A stretch of 64,000 nucleotides of DNA from Halomarina litorea (GTDB lineage: Archaea; Halobacteriota; Halobacteria; Halobacteriales; Haloarculaceae): assembly GCF_024227715.1 (NCBI RefSeq), contig NZ_CP100448.1:1-64000 (forward strand), in the 5' to 3' direction. A program made the position numbers and the translations under genes. Position 1 is the first letter of the stretch. Each line of letters begins with the position of its first letter. Below, in pieces: positions 49,360 to 58,852 of the stretch. The notes beneath the pieces are model-generated. The model was not told the origin of the DNA. It saw nothing but the letters and a program-made list of their open reading frames with translations, and did no database searches.

Positions 49360-50496
49360 ATGGGGCAGGTACACGCGATAGCGGGCGGCAAAGGTGGCGT
49401 GGGGAAGACGACGACGACGGCCAACCTCGCGGCGGCGTTCGCCGCTGCGGGCTACGACACCGTGGCCGTCGACGCGGACCTCGCGATGGCGAACCTCGGG
49501 CCGTCGCTCGGCGTCGACCCCGACGCCGGCCCGACGGTCCACGACGTACTGGCGGGCGAGGCGGAGGCGACGGCGACGGTCCGCGAGACCCCGTTCGGCT
49601 TCGACGTCGCCCCCGGCACGCAGTCCCTGGAGGGGTTCGCGGCGGCCGACCCGGCCAACTTCCGGTCGCTCGTCGACCCCCTCCGCGAGCGTTACGACGT
49701 GGTGCTTCTCGATACGAGCGCCGGCCTCTCCCACGAGGTGACGGTGCCCGTCGGCATCGCCGACAGCGTCGTCCTCGTGACGACACCGGACCTCGTCGCC
49801 ATCAAGGACGCCGCCAAGACCGGCGAACTGACCAAGCGCGTCGACGGCGACGTCGCGGGGGTCTGCATCACCCGCGCGCGCACCGACGCCGCCACCGAGC
49901 GCATCGTCTCGGAACTCGGCGATGACGTCCTCGCCGCCGTCCCCGAGACGCCCGGGACGGGCGTGGACGGGGCCATCGTCCCGACCGGCAGTCCCGCCGC
50001 CGTCGCCTACAACGGTCTCGCGGCGAACCTGCTGGGCACCGACGAACTCCCCGAGACGGCCGGCCGATACGCGCACGCCCCACCGGACGCCCCCGAACCG
50101 CCGGCCGTGGACCGCGACTCGCTCACCCCGGCGGTCGTCCTCGCGGACGCCGAGTCGGACGACGGGAACGACACCGGGGAGTCCCCGGGCGAAGCGACGG
50201 TTCCGGACGGAACGTCTGTCACGCCCGAGGACGACAGGGAGGCCGCCGCTCCCGACGCGGGAGACGACATGGCAGACGACACGGACGCCGATCCTGCCGA
50301 TGCCACGGTCGACGACGTGACTCCCGACGAGATGGACACGACCGCCATCATCGAGGCGGAGATGGCCGCCGCCGACGCGATGCGCGAGGACGACGGGTCT
50401 GACGAAGCGGCCGAGGCGGACGAGGAGGAGGAACCGGACGACGCGGACTCGGAGCGCTCGGGCGCGTTCAGTCGCCTCCGCGGTATCTTCGAGTAG
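49360..50496 (+). CDS. MinD/ParA-type ATPase with acidic linker and amphipathic tail
   Basis: 378 residues. Deviant Walker A GGKGGVGKTT at residues 9-18, DADLAMANLG switch I, VVLLDTSAGLSHE switch II and VGVCITRAR-like VAGVCITRARTD. After about residue 250 there is a very acidic low-complexity region, ending in GAFSRLRGIFE, which looks like a MinD-type membrane-targeting helix. Haloarchaea have several MinD homologues; those characterised affect placement of archaella, pili or chemoreceptors rather than division. No MinC or MinE is present. Confidence 0.88.
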   Translation: MGQVHAIAGGKGGVGKTTTTANLAAAFAAAGYDTVAVDADLAMANLGPSLGVDPDAGPTVHDVLAGEAEATATVRETPFGFDVAPGTQSLEGFAAADPANFRSLVDPLRERYDVVLLDTSAGLSHEVTVPVGIADSVVLVTTPDLVAIKDAAKTGELTKRVDGDVAGVCITRARTDAATERIVSELGDDVLAAVPETPGTGVDGAIVPTGSPAAVAYNGLAANLLGTDELPETAGRYAHAPPDAPEPPAVDRDSLTPAVVLADAESDDGNDTGESPGEATVPDGTSVTPEDDREAAAPDAGDDMADDTDADPADATVDDVTPDEMDTTAIIEAEMAAADAMREDDGSDEAAEADEEEEPDDADSERSGAFSRLRGIFE

Positions 50497-50682
50497 TCCG
50501 GCGGTCGCACCCGGCGACACCACAGCGTGTCCGTCTGAGACGTTTCGGAACAACCGGTATCGAAGTCCTCCTGCTGGATTCTCCCCGCCCCCCTACCTCC
50601 GCACCCGCGCGTCGGAGCCGTCGCCCTCCGTCACGGGGGGGCGTCCCGCCCGGAACCGTCGCCCGGTCGGGGCGGCCGACCG

Positions 50683-52440
50683 TTACATCGACTCGGGGGC
50701 GGCGACCCCGAGGACATCGAGTGCGTTGGCGATGGTGTGGCGCGCGGCGGCGACCAGCGCTAGACGGCCCTGTTGGACGTCACCCTCGGCGTTGAGCACC
50801 GAGCACTCGCGGTAGAAGGCGTTGAAGGCCTCGGCGAACTCGCGGGTGTACGTCGCAATCTGGTGAGGTTCGAGGTCCTCGGCGGCCGCCTCGACGACGG
50901 CCGGGAAGCGCGCGACGACCCGGAGCAGGTCGCGTTCCTCTGGCGTGTCGAGGACGCCGATGTCGACGCTCGCGTCGGCCTCGATGCCCGCCGCGCGCGC
51001 CTCGTCGAGGATGCCACAGCACCGCGCGTGGACGTACTGGACGTACGGCGCGGACTGCGCCTCGAAGTCGAGCGCGCGGTCCCACTCGAAGGTGATGGCC
51101 TTCGTCGGCTGTTTCGAGACGATGTCGTAGCGCACCGCGCCGATGCCCACCTGGTGGGCGATGCGTTCGACGTCCGCCTCGTCCAGGTCGTCGTCGCGGA
51201 TGCGGGTGTCCAGCCGGGAGGTCACCTCGTCGCGGGCGCGGTCGATGGCCTCGTCGAGCAGGTCGTCGAGGTCCACGCCCGTCCCGCGCCGGGTGCTCAT
51301 CTTCCCCTCCGGGAGGTTGACGTAGGAGTAGATGACGTTCTCCAGTTTCGACGTGTCGTTCCCGAGGATATCGAGGGTCGTCCTGAGCTGTTCGGCCTGC
51401 AGTTTGTGGTCCTCGCCGAGGACGGTCACTGCGCGGTCGTAGTTGGCGAACTTCCACTCGTGGTGGGCGAGGTCGCGCGTCGTGTACAGCGAGGTGTCGT
51501 CCGAGCGCAGGAAGACGAGGTTTTTCTCGATGCCGTACTCGGAGAGGTCGAGTTGCCACGCGTCCTCCTCGTAGACGGCGCAGTCGAGGGCCTTCAGGCG
51601 CTCGACGAGGTCGTCGGTCGAGCCGTCGCGCATGAACCGCGTCTCGCGAACGAACTCGTCGAACTCCGCGGGGAGGCGTTCGAGACAGGCGCGCATCCCC
51701 GAGAGCACCTGTTCGACCACCTCGCTGACACGGGCGTACGCCTCCTCGTCGCCTGCCTCCAGCCCCTGCATGATGGCCTCTATCTCGGCTTCGGCCTCGG
51801 CCACGTCGGCGGCGTCCGCGCTCTCCAAGTAGTCGTTGCCCTTCCGGTAGTAGCGCACGAGGTCGTACTCGATGCGGTCGCGTTCGGGTTCGGGGAGGTC
51901 CGATTCGTCGAACGTCTCGTAGGCCCACGTGAACACGGCCATCTGTCGGCCCGCGTCGTTGACGTAGTAGTGGCGCTCGACGTCGTTGCCGGCGTACTCC
52001 AGCAGATTCGCGACGGCGTCTCCGATGATGGGGTTGCGCGCCCGCCCGACGTGGACGGGGCCGGTGGGGTTCGCCGAGGTGTGCTCGACGACCACCCGGT
52101 CGCCGGTTGGCGCGAGCGACCCGAAGGAGTCCTGCTGGCCGGCGCGGAGCGTCCCGCCGAAGTACGCCTCGCTCGGCAGGAAGTTGACGTACGGCCCCTG
52201 CGTCTCGACGCGACCGACGTACTCGGCGTCGGCGAGATCGACCGCCTCGCAGAGTTTGGCGGCCACCTTCGGGGGCGGCGCGCCGGCCTCGCTCGCCAGC
52301 CGGAAGGCGACGCTGGAGGCGAGCACCGCGTCGACGCCCTCGGGCGGCTCCTCGATGCCGAGGTCGGTCGTCTCGTACCCCAGTTCGTCCAGTGCGGCCG
52401 TCAGCGCCGCACGGACCTCCTCGCGGAAGGGTAGGAACAT
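50683..52440 (-). CDS. argS: Arginyl-tRNA synthetase
   Basis: 585-residue class I synthetase. HIGH-like motif in [22 protein letters not shown]-like MSTRRGT in [17 protein letters not shown]-terminal Add-1 tRNA-binding domain and the C-terminal DALR anticodon domain ([41 protein letters not shown]). All conserved blocks are intact. 50497-50682 downstream is gene-free; I see only GC-rich sequence. Confidence 0.96.
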   Translation of the reverse strand: MFLPFREEVRAALTAALDELGYETTDLGIEEPPEGVDAVLASSVAFRLASEAGAPPPKVAAKLCEAVDLADAEYVGRVETQGPYVNFLPSEAYFGGTLRAGQQDSFGSLAPTGDRVVVEHTSANPTGPVHVGRARNPIIGDAVANLLEYAGNDVERHYYVNDAGRQMAVFTWAYETFDESDLPEPERDRIEYDLVRYYRKGNDYLESADAADVAEAEAEIEAIMQGLEAGDEEAYARVSEVVEQVLSGMRACLERLPAEFDEFVRETRFMRDGSTDDLVERLKALDCAVYEEDAWQLDLSEYGIEKNLVFLRSDDTSLYTTRDLAHHEWKFANYDRAVTVLGEDHKLQAEQLRTTLDILGNDTSKLENVIYSYVNLPEGKMSTRRGTGVDLDDLLDEAIDRARDEVTSRLDTRIRDDDLDEADVERIAHQVGIGAVRYDIVSKQPTKAITFEWDRALDFEAQSAPYVQYVHARCCGILDEARAAGIEADASVDIGVLDTPEERDLLRVVARFPAVVEAAAEDLEPHQIATYTREFAEAFNAFYRECSVLNAEGDVQQGRLALVAAARHTIANALDVLGVAAPESM

Positions 52441-52596
52441 ACCCCGGCTTGCCGGTGCGCTGGTAAAGGGATTTCTAAGCCCCTGCGGGCGCGTGGCCGT
52501 CGAACCGACGGGGGCGCGGTGAACTGGCCGCTACCCGATGGTTTTACCTCGTCGAGCCGATAGTGGAGCCACGGCCGGCGCGACCGTCTCACTTCT

Positions 52597-52619
52597 GTGA
52601 CGCATACCGTATTCGTTAC
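52597..52619. promoter_or_regulatory. Candidate RbkR operator before ribK
   Basis: Imperfect palindrome gtgacgcata-ccg-tattcgttac: 8 of 10 pairs match. It ends 32 bp before the ribK ATG and overlaps the likely BRE/TATA region (cgcttatc at 52619-52626). RbkR regulators are known to control ribK and ribB; the haloarchaeal motif is not known to me, so this is a prediction. Confidence 0.45.
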
Positions 52620-52651
52620 GCTTATCAGGGACGGGACCCCGACTCTACTGC

Positions 52652-53350
52652 ATGGCCGAACCCACGCTCGCAGTCGGCGCCGACGCCCGCGAGACCCTGA
52701 AGGTCCTCGCGCTCGAGGGCGCGCTCGCCGACCGGGCGCACGTCTCCTGTGGGGGACTCGCCGACCGTCTCGGCGTCTCCACCCAGACCGCCTCCCGCCG
52801 CCTCCAGGAACTCGACGAGGCGGGCCTCGTCGACCGCGAGATGGTCAGCGACGGGCAGTACGTCACCACCACCGACGCGGGCCGCGCCGAACTCGAACGG
52901 GAGTACGCCGACTACCGCCGTCTGTTCGAGGAACTCACCGGCGTCGACCTCCACGGGACCGTCACCGCCGGGATGGGCGAGGGTCGCCACTACATCTCGT
53001 TGCCGGGCTACATGGAGCAGTTCCGCGAGCGACTGGGCTACGAACCGTTTCCCGGCACGCTGAACGTCGAACTCGACGAGTCGAGCGTCCGCGCTCGCGC
53101 CGGACTGGACGCCGTCGACCCCGTCCGCATCGAGGGCTGGGAGGACGACGAGCGCACCTACGGTCCCGCCTTCTGCTGGCCCGCCACCCTCGAAACCGAC
53201 GCCGGGACCTACGACCCCGTCCACGTCATCGCGCCCGAGCGAACCCACCACGGGCAGGACAAGGTCGAACTCATCGCCCCCGACCGCCTGCGCGACGAAC
53301 TGGACCTCGCGGACGGCGAACAGGTGACCGTCCACGTCGAGGAGGACTGA
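52652..53350 (+). CDS. ribK: RbkR: HTH regulator / CTP-dependent riboflavin kinase
   Basis: 232 residues. Residues 1-85 form a winged helix ([31 protein letters not shown]); 95-232 are the archaeal CTP-dependent riboflavin kinase: [40 protein letters not shown] and [30 protein letters not shown]. It converts riboflavin to FMN and, as the RbkR type, represses riboflavin genes. Followed by ribB 1 bp after its stop, so a regulated two-gene operon. Confidence 0.93.
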   Translation: MAEPTLAVGADARETLKVLALEGALADRAHVSCGGLADRLGVSTQTASRRLQELDEAGLVDREMVSDGQYVTTTDAGRAELEREYADYRRLFEELTGVDLHGTVTAGMGEGRHYISLPGYMEQFRERLGYEPFPGTLNVELDESSVRARAGLDAVDPVRIEGWEDDERTYGPAFCWPATLETDAGTYDPVHVIAPERTHHGQDKVELIAPDRLRDELDLADGEQVTVHVEED

Positions 53351-53351
53351 G

Positions 53352-54008
53352 ATGCAACGCGCAGAGAGCGACCTCGACCGGGCCGTGGCGGCGTTCCGCC
53401 GCGGCGAACCCGTCCTCGTCCACGACGCCGCCGACCGCGAGGGCGAGACCGACCTGATATACCCCGCCGGGAGCGTCACGCCCGACGCCGTCGCCCGGAT
53501 GCGAAACGACGCGGGCGGACTGGTCTGCGTCGCCCTCTCCGATTCGGTGTGCGAGGCGTTCGGTCTCCCCTTCATGCAGGAGGTCATCGACCACCCCGCC
53601 GGGACGGACCACGAACTCGGCTACGACGAGCGCTCGTCGTTCTCGCTGACGGTGAACCACCGCGACACGTACACCGGCATCACCGACGAGGACCGCTCGC
53701 TGACCATCACGGAACTCGCGCGGGCGGCGACGGACCCCGACGGCGCGGACTTCGCCGAGGCGTTCCGCGCACCGGGCCACGTCCACCTCCTCCGGGCCGC
53801 ACCCGGACTCCTCGACGACCGGAAGGGGCACACGGAACTCGGTCTCGTCCTCGCGAACGCCGCCGACCGCGCCCCCGCCGTCGTCGTCTGCGAGATGCTG
53901 GACGACGAGACGGGCAAGGCCCTCCCGCCCGCCGACGCGCGGGCGTACGCCGAGCGCCACGGACTGGTCTACCTCGAAGGCCGGGACATCGTCGAGCGCC
54001 TCGCCTGA
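53352..54008 (+). CDS. ribB: 3,4-Dihydroxy-2-butanone-4-phosphate synthase
   Basis: 218 residues. Makes the four-carbon precursor of riboflavin from ribulose-5-phosphate. VLVHDAADREGETDLIYPA provides the acidic metal-binding residues, followed by MRNDAGGLVCVALS, TITELARAATD, APGHVHLLRAAPGLLDDRKGHTELGL and the C-terminal CEMLDDETGKAL. It lacks the fused GTP cyclohydrolase II of bacterial RibBA, as usual for archaea. Confidence 0.94.
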   Translation: MQRAESDLDRAVAAFRRGEPVLVHDAADREGETDLIYPAGSVTPDAVARMRNDAGGLVCVALSDSVCEAFGLPFMQEVIDHPAGTDHELGYDERSSFSLTVNHRDTYTGITDEDRSLTITELARAATDPDGADFAEAFRAPGHVHLLRAAPGLLDDRKGHTELGLVLANAADRAPAVVVCEMLDDETGKALPPADARAYAERHGLVYLEGRDIVERLA

Positions 54009-54023
54009 GTCGTCCGTCCCCCC

Positions 54024-54869
54024 TCACAGCACCCCGAAGATGAAGCCGAGACCCATCAGAATCAGCACCGCCGCCGAGAGCGTCGGGAAGTGTTCGGCCC
54101 ATCGATCGACCCGGTCCTCGTAGCGGTCGAACCCGGCGATGAGCAACAGGGTGAGGGAGACGAGGGCGAGAATCACCGCGAACGCGTAGACGAGCATCAG
54201 GTCGAGGCAGTTCTGCGTGCGCCCGACGCAGAAGCCGAGTATCTCGAACTCCTCCTCGTGGACGAACCCGAGGACGAACGCCGTGGACGCGAGGCCGGTC
54301 AGTCCGCGGGGGTCGTCCGCGGAGAGCGCGGGGCCGTGGTCGTGTCCGTGTGAGTGGTCGTGGTCCCTGCCGACGAACGGGAGGCGGGCGGCGAGTCGCG
54401 CGCCGAGGGAGTCTTCGTGGTCGCCGTGATCGTGATCCCCCTCCGTGTGGCCCTCTCCGGGCGGCGCGGCAGTCACGCTCGTGAGGTAGTCGCCCGACTC
54501 GGCGTGTTCGTGGTCCCCTTCCCCGTCGTGGTCGTATGAGTGTCCGCCGTGTCCGTGTGAGTGCGAGTGGCCGTGGCGGTACTCCCGGATTCCGAGCAGG
54601 ATGAGCATCGCCCCGGCGACGTAGTTCACCCACCCGAGCTGAGTGATGTCGAAGTACGACGCCGCGAGGAAGAAGACGGCGACGACGGCGATGGAGCTGA
54701 TGAGGTGGCCGATTCCGATGACGAGGCCGGCGACGAGACCGGCGCTCCACGTCCGCGAGCGGTTCAGCGCGTACGTCGCGGCGACGGGCCACCCGTGGCC
54801 AGGTTCGGCCCCGTGGACGAGACCGATGAGCGCCACCGCCCCGTACAGCGACAGCGGGGCGTCGAACAT
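54024..54869 (-). CDS. NicO/RcnA-type nickel-cobalt transporter with His-rich loop
   Basis: 281 residues, about six helices. N-terminal LVHGAEPGHGWP is the HAxxPGH motif of NicO/UreH/RcnA transporters; a second-half LGFVHEEEFEILGFC replaces a canonical repeat. Between helices 3 and 4 lies a His/Asp-rich loop (GHSHSHGHGGHSYDHDG and HTEGDHDHGDHED, DHDHSHGHDHG), which should bind metal. Divergent from a broken nikR gene, consistent with Ni2+ transport; direction (uptake or export) cannot be told. Confidence 0.8.
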   Translation of the reverse strand: MFDAPLSLYGAVALIGLVHGAEPGHGWPVAATYALNRSRTWSAGLVAGLVIGIGHLISSIAVVAVFFLAASYFDITQLGWVNYVAGAMLILLGIREYRHGHSHSHGHGGHSYDHDGEGDHEHAESGDYLTSVTAAPPGEGHTEGDHDHGDHEDSLGARLAARLPFVGRDHDHSHGHDHGPALSADDPRGLTGLASTAFVLGFVHEEEFEILGFCVGRTQNCLDLMLVYAFAVILALVSLTLLLIAGFDRYEDRVDRWAEHFPTLSAAVLILMGLGFIFGVL

Positions 54870-54987
54870 ACCCCGGGTAGCGCACCGTCTCTTAAGCAGG
54901 TTGTTATGGCTCGCACCGCGACTCGCGCATGACGGGGACCGGACGATCGTCCGAAGGGGACTTCCGGGCCGGGCAGGAGGGACGGGT

Positions 54988-55430
54988 ATGCGAACCACGG
55001 TCAACCTCTCCGAGGCGGACCTCGCCGCCTTCGACGCGGTCTGGCAGGCCGAAGGAGTCGAGTCCCGGTCGCGGCCGTCCGCGAGGCCGTCCGGGAGTAC
55101 ACGGAGGCACACACCCGACCGGAGGAACGCGAGGGCGAGGTGGCGGCGGTGCTCGCCTTCGACTACGAACACCACGCGGTCATCCGCGACCTCCACGACG
55201 TCCAACACGACTTCCAGGACGTTCGAAAATCGCAAAGCGATTTTCGAGCCAGCCGGATTTCTCCGAAATCCGGTGACGTCATCCAGTCGGCGAGCCACAC
55301 CCACCAGGGCGAGTGGTGTCTGGAGACGGTGTTCTGTCGCGGGTCGGTCGCCCACGTGCGGGAACTCGTCTACGCCCTGCGCGACTTCGACGCGGTGGGC
55401 CGGGTGAAGTGCTCGTTCTCGCGGGAGAGT
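54988..55430 (+). pseudogene. nikR: nikR-like nickel regulator, frameshifted, with hairpin insertion
   Basis: The start MRTTVNLSEADLAAFDAVWQ is a NikR/CopG ribbon-helix-helix domain. At about 55073 the frame shifts: the next frame reads AVREAVREYTEAHTRPEEREGEV, then LAFDYEHHAVIRDLHDVQHDFQDV and SHTHQGEWCLETVFCRG, which contains the His/Cys nickel ligands. Between FQDV and SHTHQ stand 18 extra residues encoded by two hairpins (55223-55273). The second frame has no stop where NikR should end (about 55430) and runs on into ilvE out of frame until 56039. So regulation of the divergent NicO gene is probably lost. Confidence 0.7.
55223..55273. repeat. Hairpin pair inserted in nikR
   Basis: tcgaaaatcgc-aaa-arm (55223-55247, 11+3+11), spacer gccag, ccggatttc-tcc-gaaatccgg (55253-55273, 9+3+9). 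Stem/loop sizes and the 5-nt spacer equal those of the intergenic arrays. The A/T-containing arms contrast with the surrounding GC-rich coding sequence. Confidence 0.8.
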
Positions 55431-55518
55431 GACAGCACGCCGCACGGCGGCCCTGTCGCCCGGTTCGGTCGCCGCAAGAATCGCCAACACTCATTAGCCC
55501 CGCCGCGCACGGTCGGAT

Positions 55519-56457
55519 ATGGCATTCGCCGACATGGACGTCGACACCATCTGGATGGATGGCGACTTCGTCGACTGGGAGGACGCACAGGTCCACGTCC
55601 TCACCCACGCGCTACACTACGGGACGGGCGTCTTCGAGGGCGTCCGGTGTTACGACACCGAGAAGGGGCCGGCCATCTTCCGCTGGGAGGAGCACCTCGA
55701 CCGCCTGTACGACTCCGGGAAGCCGTACAACCTCGAAATCGACCACACGCGCGAGGAACTCACGGAGGCGACCCTCGAACTCATCCGGCGACAGGACCTC
55801 GAGTCGTGTTACATCCGCCCGCTGGTCTACTTCGGGTACAACTCGCTGGGCGTCTCGCCGAAGGAGTGCCCGACGAAGACCATGATCGCCTGCTGGCCGT
55901 GGGGCGCGTACCTCGGCGACGACGCTCTGGAGAACGGCGTCGACGTGATGGTCTCCTCGTGGCGCAAGCACGCCTCCAGTCAGATTCCCACGAACGCGAA
56001 GGCCACCGGGCCGTACATCAACTCCCTGCTCGCGGGTGAGGAGGCCCGCTCGAACGGCTACATGGAGGCAATCGTCCTCAACAAGGAGGGCAACGTCGCG
56101 GAGGGCCCCGGCGAGAACATCTTCCTCGTCAAGGACGGCACACTCCACACGCCCGGTCTCGCCCAGTCCATCCTCGACGGCATCACGCGCAAGACGGTCA
56201 TCGAACTGGCCGAGGAGCGCGGCTACGAGGTCAACGACGAGGCGGTCATCTCCCGCAGCGAACTGTACACCGCCGACGAACTGTTCTTCACGGGCACCGC
56301 CGCCGAGGTCACGCCCATCAAGACGGTGGACGACAACGAGATCGGCGAGGGGACGCGCGGCCCCATTACCGAGGAACTCCAGTCGGCGTTCTTCGACCTC
56401 GTCGAACGGCGCACCGACGACCACGACGAGTGGTTCACGTACGTTGACGAGCAGTAG
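55519..56457 (+). CDS. ilvE: Branched-chain amino acid aminotransferase
   Basis: 312-residue PLP class IV transaminase: MDVDTIWMDGDFVDWEDAQVHVLTHALHYGTGVFEG, YIRPLVYFGYNSLGV, the PLP lysine in PTNAKATGPYINSLLA, EAIVLNKEGNVAEGPGENIFLV and ELFFTGTAAEVTPI. Last step of leucine, isoleucine and valine synthesis. ATG at 55519 follows a normal spacing from the NikR remnant. The last 21 nt around its stop codon are duplicated 94 bp downstream. Confidence 0.94.
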   Translation: MAFADMDVDTIWMDGDFVDWEDAQVHVLTHALHYGTGVFEGVRCYDTEKGPAIFRWEEHLDRLYDSGKPYNLEIDHTREELTEATLELIRRQDLESCYIRPLVYFGYNSLGVSPKECPTKTMIACWPWGAYLGDDALENGVDVMVSSWRKHASSQIPTNAKATGPYINSLLAGEEARSNGYMEAIVLNKEGNVAEGPGENIFLVKDGTLHTPGLAQSILDGITRKTVIELAEERGYEVNDEAVISRSELYTADELFFTGTAAEVTPIKTVDDNEIGEGTRGPITEELQSAFFDLVERRTDDHDEWFTYVDEQ

Positions 56458-56630
56458 GCTCGTCAGCCAGCCGAGCTTCGCTCGGTGACGTCGACGAGGC
56501 TACGCCTCGTCGGCTCGATGGACGCAGTTCGTCGTAGTTGACGAGCAGTAAGCTCGTTCGCTCGGCGGGCGTGGTCCGTCGAGGAGCGTCGAAGTACCCG
56601 TTGTCGAGTGCTGTCGGAGCGCGGCGCTCC
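56443..56630. repeat. Hairpins between 21-bp direct repeats after ilvE
   Basis: gttgacgagcagtaggctcgt (56443-56463, containing the ilvE stop) recurs at 56537-56557 with one change (taa for tag). Between them are ccgagc-ttc-gctcgg (56471-56485), a 6-nt spacer and cgacgaggc-tac-gcctcgtcg (56492-56512). A further ggagcg-cgg-cgctcc lies at 56616-56630. 56458-56780 contains no gene. Confidence 0.75.
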
Positions 56631-56780
56631 TGAATCCGCTCCCGTAGAGCGACGAGTGGACGACTTCCCCGAAGCGTACGGGTATCCAGTGGCAGGCAGA
56701 CAGCAGAGAGGCCGATGCGCGTCGGCGTCGACCCACCGCACGCACCCACCTATTTGCCCCCCGACCGGGTAGCGACGACA

Positions 56781-56819
56781 ATGACCCACCGGCCACCGGA
56801 CGGGAGGGGGCGGCCGTGA
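56781..56819 (+). CDS. 12-codon leader ORF before hyuA
   Basis: ATG ACC CAC... reads MTHRPPDGRGRP and stops at TGA 56817-56819, which overlaps the GTG start of hyuA (GTGA). It may couple translation of hyuA; the short size makes it tentative. Confidence 0.35.
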   Translation: MTHRPPDGRGRP

Positions 56820-58852
56820 GCGCACCGCGCGTCGGCGTCGACGTGGGCGGGACGTTCACCGACGTGGCCCTCCTCGCCGACGGGCGACTCGTCACGGCGA
56901 AGGTCCCCACCACGGACGACCAGAGCGTCGGCGTCGTCCGCGGCATCGAGCAGGCGTGTGACCGGGCGGGCGTCGACCCCGCCGACGTCGAGTCGTTCAC
57001 CCACGCGATGACCGTCTCCACGAACGCCCTGCTGGAGGGGACGGGCGCGGAGACGGCGCTCGTCACCACCGAGGGGTTCCGCGACGTCCTCGAGATTCGC
57101 CGGCAGGACCGCCCCTCGCTGTACGACCTAGAGGCCACCCTCCCCGACCCGCTGGTTCCCCGCCGGAGACGGTACGAACTCCCCGAACGGGCGACCCCCG
57201 ACGGCGTCGAACGCGCGGTCGAAGCGGTGGACGTCGAAGCGCTCCTCCCGGCCCTCCGGGGCGTCGAGAGCGTCGCCGTCTGCCTGCTCCACGCCTACGC
57301 GCACCCGGAGAACGAACGACGGGTCGCCGAGGTTCTGGAGGCGGAACTGGACGCGCACGTCTCCGTCTCCCACGAGGTGCTCGCGGAGTTCCGCGAGTAC
57401 GAGCGTACCGCCACCACCGTCGTGGACGCCTACGTCACGCCGACCATCGCGTCCTACGTCGGGCGACTGGCAGACCGGGCGGGCGAACTGGGTGTGCCGG
57501 TCCCGCGAGTCATGCAGTCCAACGGCGGCGTCGCGGACGCCGAGACGGTCCGGAAGCGGGCCGTGACGACGGCGCTCTCCGGGCCGGCGGCGGGCGTGGT
57601 GGGAGCGGCGGCCACCGGGGACGCGACTGACGAGGAGGACGAGGGCGGCGAGGACGGGGACGACGGACTGGTCACCTTCGACATGGGGGGCACGTCGAGC
57701 GACGTCGGCCTCGTCCGCGACGGCGAGGTGGAGTACACGACCGAGGGCCGGGTCGGCGACCACCCCGTCCGCGTGCCGATGGTCGACGTCACGACCGTCG
57801 GCGCCGGCGGCGGATCCGTCGCGTGGGTGGACGCGGGAGGCGCACTGCGCGTCGGGCCGCGGTCGGCGGGGGCGACGCCCGGGCCCGCCTGCTACGGGCA
57901 GGGCGGGACGGACCCGACGGTGACCGACGCGAACGTCGTCCTCGGCTACGTCGGCGAGGGGACAGCCCTCGGCGGCGAACTGGACCTCGACGCCGACGCC
58001 GCCGAGGCCGTCCTCTCGAACCTCGCGGGGGAGGCTGACCTCGACGGTCCGCTCGCGGCCGCACGGGGCGTCTACCGCGTCGTCAACGCGAATATGACCC
58101 GCGCGGTCCGGTCGGTGACGGTCGAGCGGGGCCACGACCCGCGCGGGTTCTCGCTCGTCGGGTTCGGCGGCGCGGGGCCGATGCACGCCGCCGCCCTCGC
58201 GGCCCGCCTCGGCGTCGAACGGGTAGTCGTCCCGCGACCCTGCGGGGTCCTCTCGGCGTACGGCCTCCTCGTGGCCGACGAGCGACACGACGCTGTCCGG
58301 ACCGCGAAACGACCCCTCGCGGACGCCGAAGGGGTCGACGGCACCCTCGCTTCCCTCGCCGAGTCCGTCCGCGAGGACGTCTCGGACCCCGAGGCCGCGC
58401 GCGTCTCGTTCGCGGCGGACCTGCGCTACGCCGGCCAGAGCTTCGAACTGTCGGTGTCGGTCGAGCGGCCGTTCGACCCGGAGGGGGCGGGCGAACGGTT
58501 CCACGCCGCCCACGAGACGGCCTACGGCTACCGGATGGACGACCCGGTCGAACTGGTCAACCTGCGGGCGCGGGCGACCGTCGAGCGACGGCCGGTCGCC
58601 GTCGCCTACGAGGGCGGGGAGCGCGTGGCCGACGCCCGCCGGGGGACCCGCGAGGCGTACTTCGGGAGCGGGGAGGGTTCGAGGTTCCGCGAGACGCCCG
58701 TCTACGACCGCGAACGGCTCCCCGTCGGCGGGCGCGTCGACGGCCCGGCCGTCTGCGAGCAGGCGGAGAGCACCGTCGTCGTCCCGCCGGGGTGGACCGC
58801 CGAGGTCGGTGACGACGGCGCACTCGTCCTGACGGGGAGTGAGACCCGATGA
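56816..58852 (+). CDS. hyuA: Hydantoinase/oxoprolinase subunit A
   Basis: 678 residues. ASKHA-type ATPase: RVGVDVGGTFTDVALLADGRL (phosphate 1), THAMTVSTNALLEGTGAETALVTT, VMQSNGGVADAE, TFDMGGTSSDVGLV and GFGGAGPMHAAALA. An acidic insert DATDEEDEGGEDGDDG lies just before the second phosphate loop. With HyuB it forms an ATP-dependent enzyme hydrolysing N-methylhydantoin, 5-oxoproline or a related lactam, or carboxylating acetone or acetophenone; the substrate is open. GTG start; ATGA overlap with hyuB. Confidence 0.92.
   Translation: MSAPRVGVDVGGTFTDVALLADGRLVTAKVPTTDDQSVGVVRGIEQACDRAGVDPADVESFTHAMTVSTNALLEGTGAETALVTTEGFRDVLEIRRQDRPSLYDLEATLPDPLVPRRRRYELPERATPDGVERAVEAVDVEALLPALRGVESVAVCLLHAYAHPENERRVAEVLEAELDAHVSVSHEVLAEFREYERTATTVVDAYVTPTIASYVGRLADRAGELGVPVPRVMQSNGGVADAETVRKRAVTTALSGPAAGVVGAAATGDATDEEDEGGEDGDDGLVTFDMGGTSSDVGLVRDGEVEYTTEGRVGDHPVRVPMVDVTTVGAGGGSVAWVDAGGALRVGPRSAGATPGPACYGQGGTDPTVTDANVVLGYVGEGTALGGELDLDADAAEAVLSNLAGEADLDGPLAAARGVYRVVNANMTRAVRSVTVERGHDPRGFSLVGFGGAGPMHAAALAARLGVERVVVPRPCGVLSAYGLLVADERHDAVRTAKRPLADAEGVDGTLASLAESVREDVSDPEAARVSFAADLRYAGQSFELSVSVERPFDPEGAGERFHAAHETAYGYRMDDPVELVNLRARATVERRPVAVAYEGGERVADARRGTREAYFGSGEGSRFRETPVYDRERLPVGGRVDGPAVCEQAESTVVVPPGWTAEVGDDGALVLTGSETR

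Noticed and set aside
55140-56039. A 299-codon frame starting in nikR and running through ilvE
   Set aside because: Only the first third is NikR; the rest is an out-of-frame reading of ilvE.
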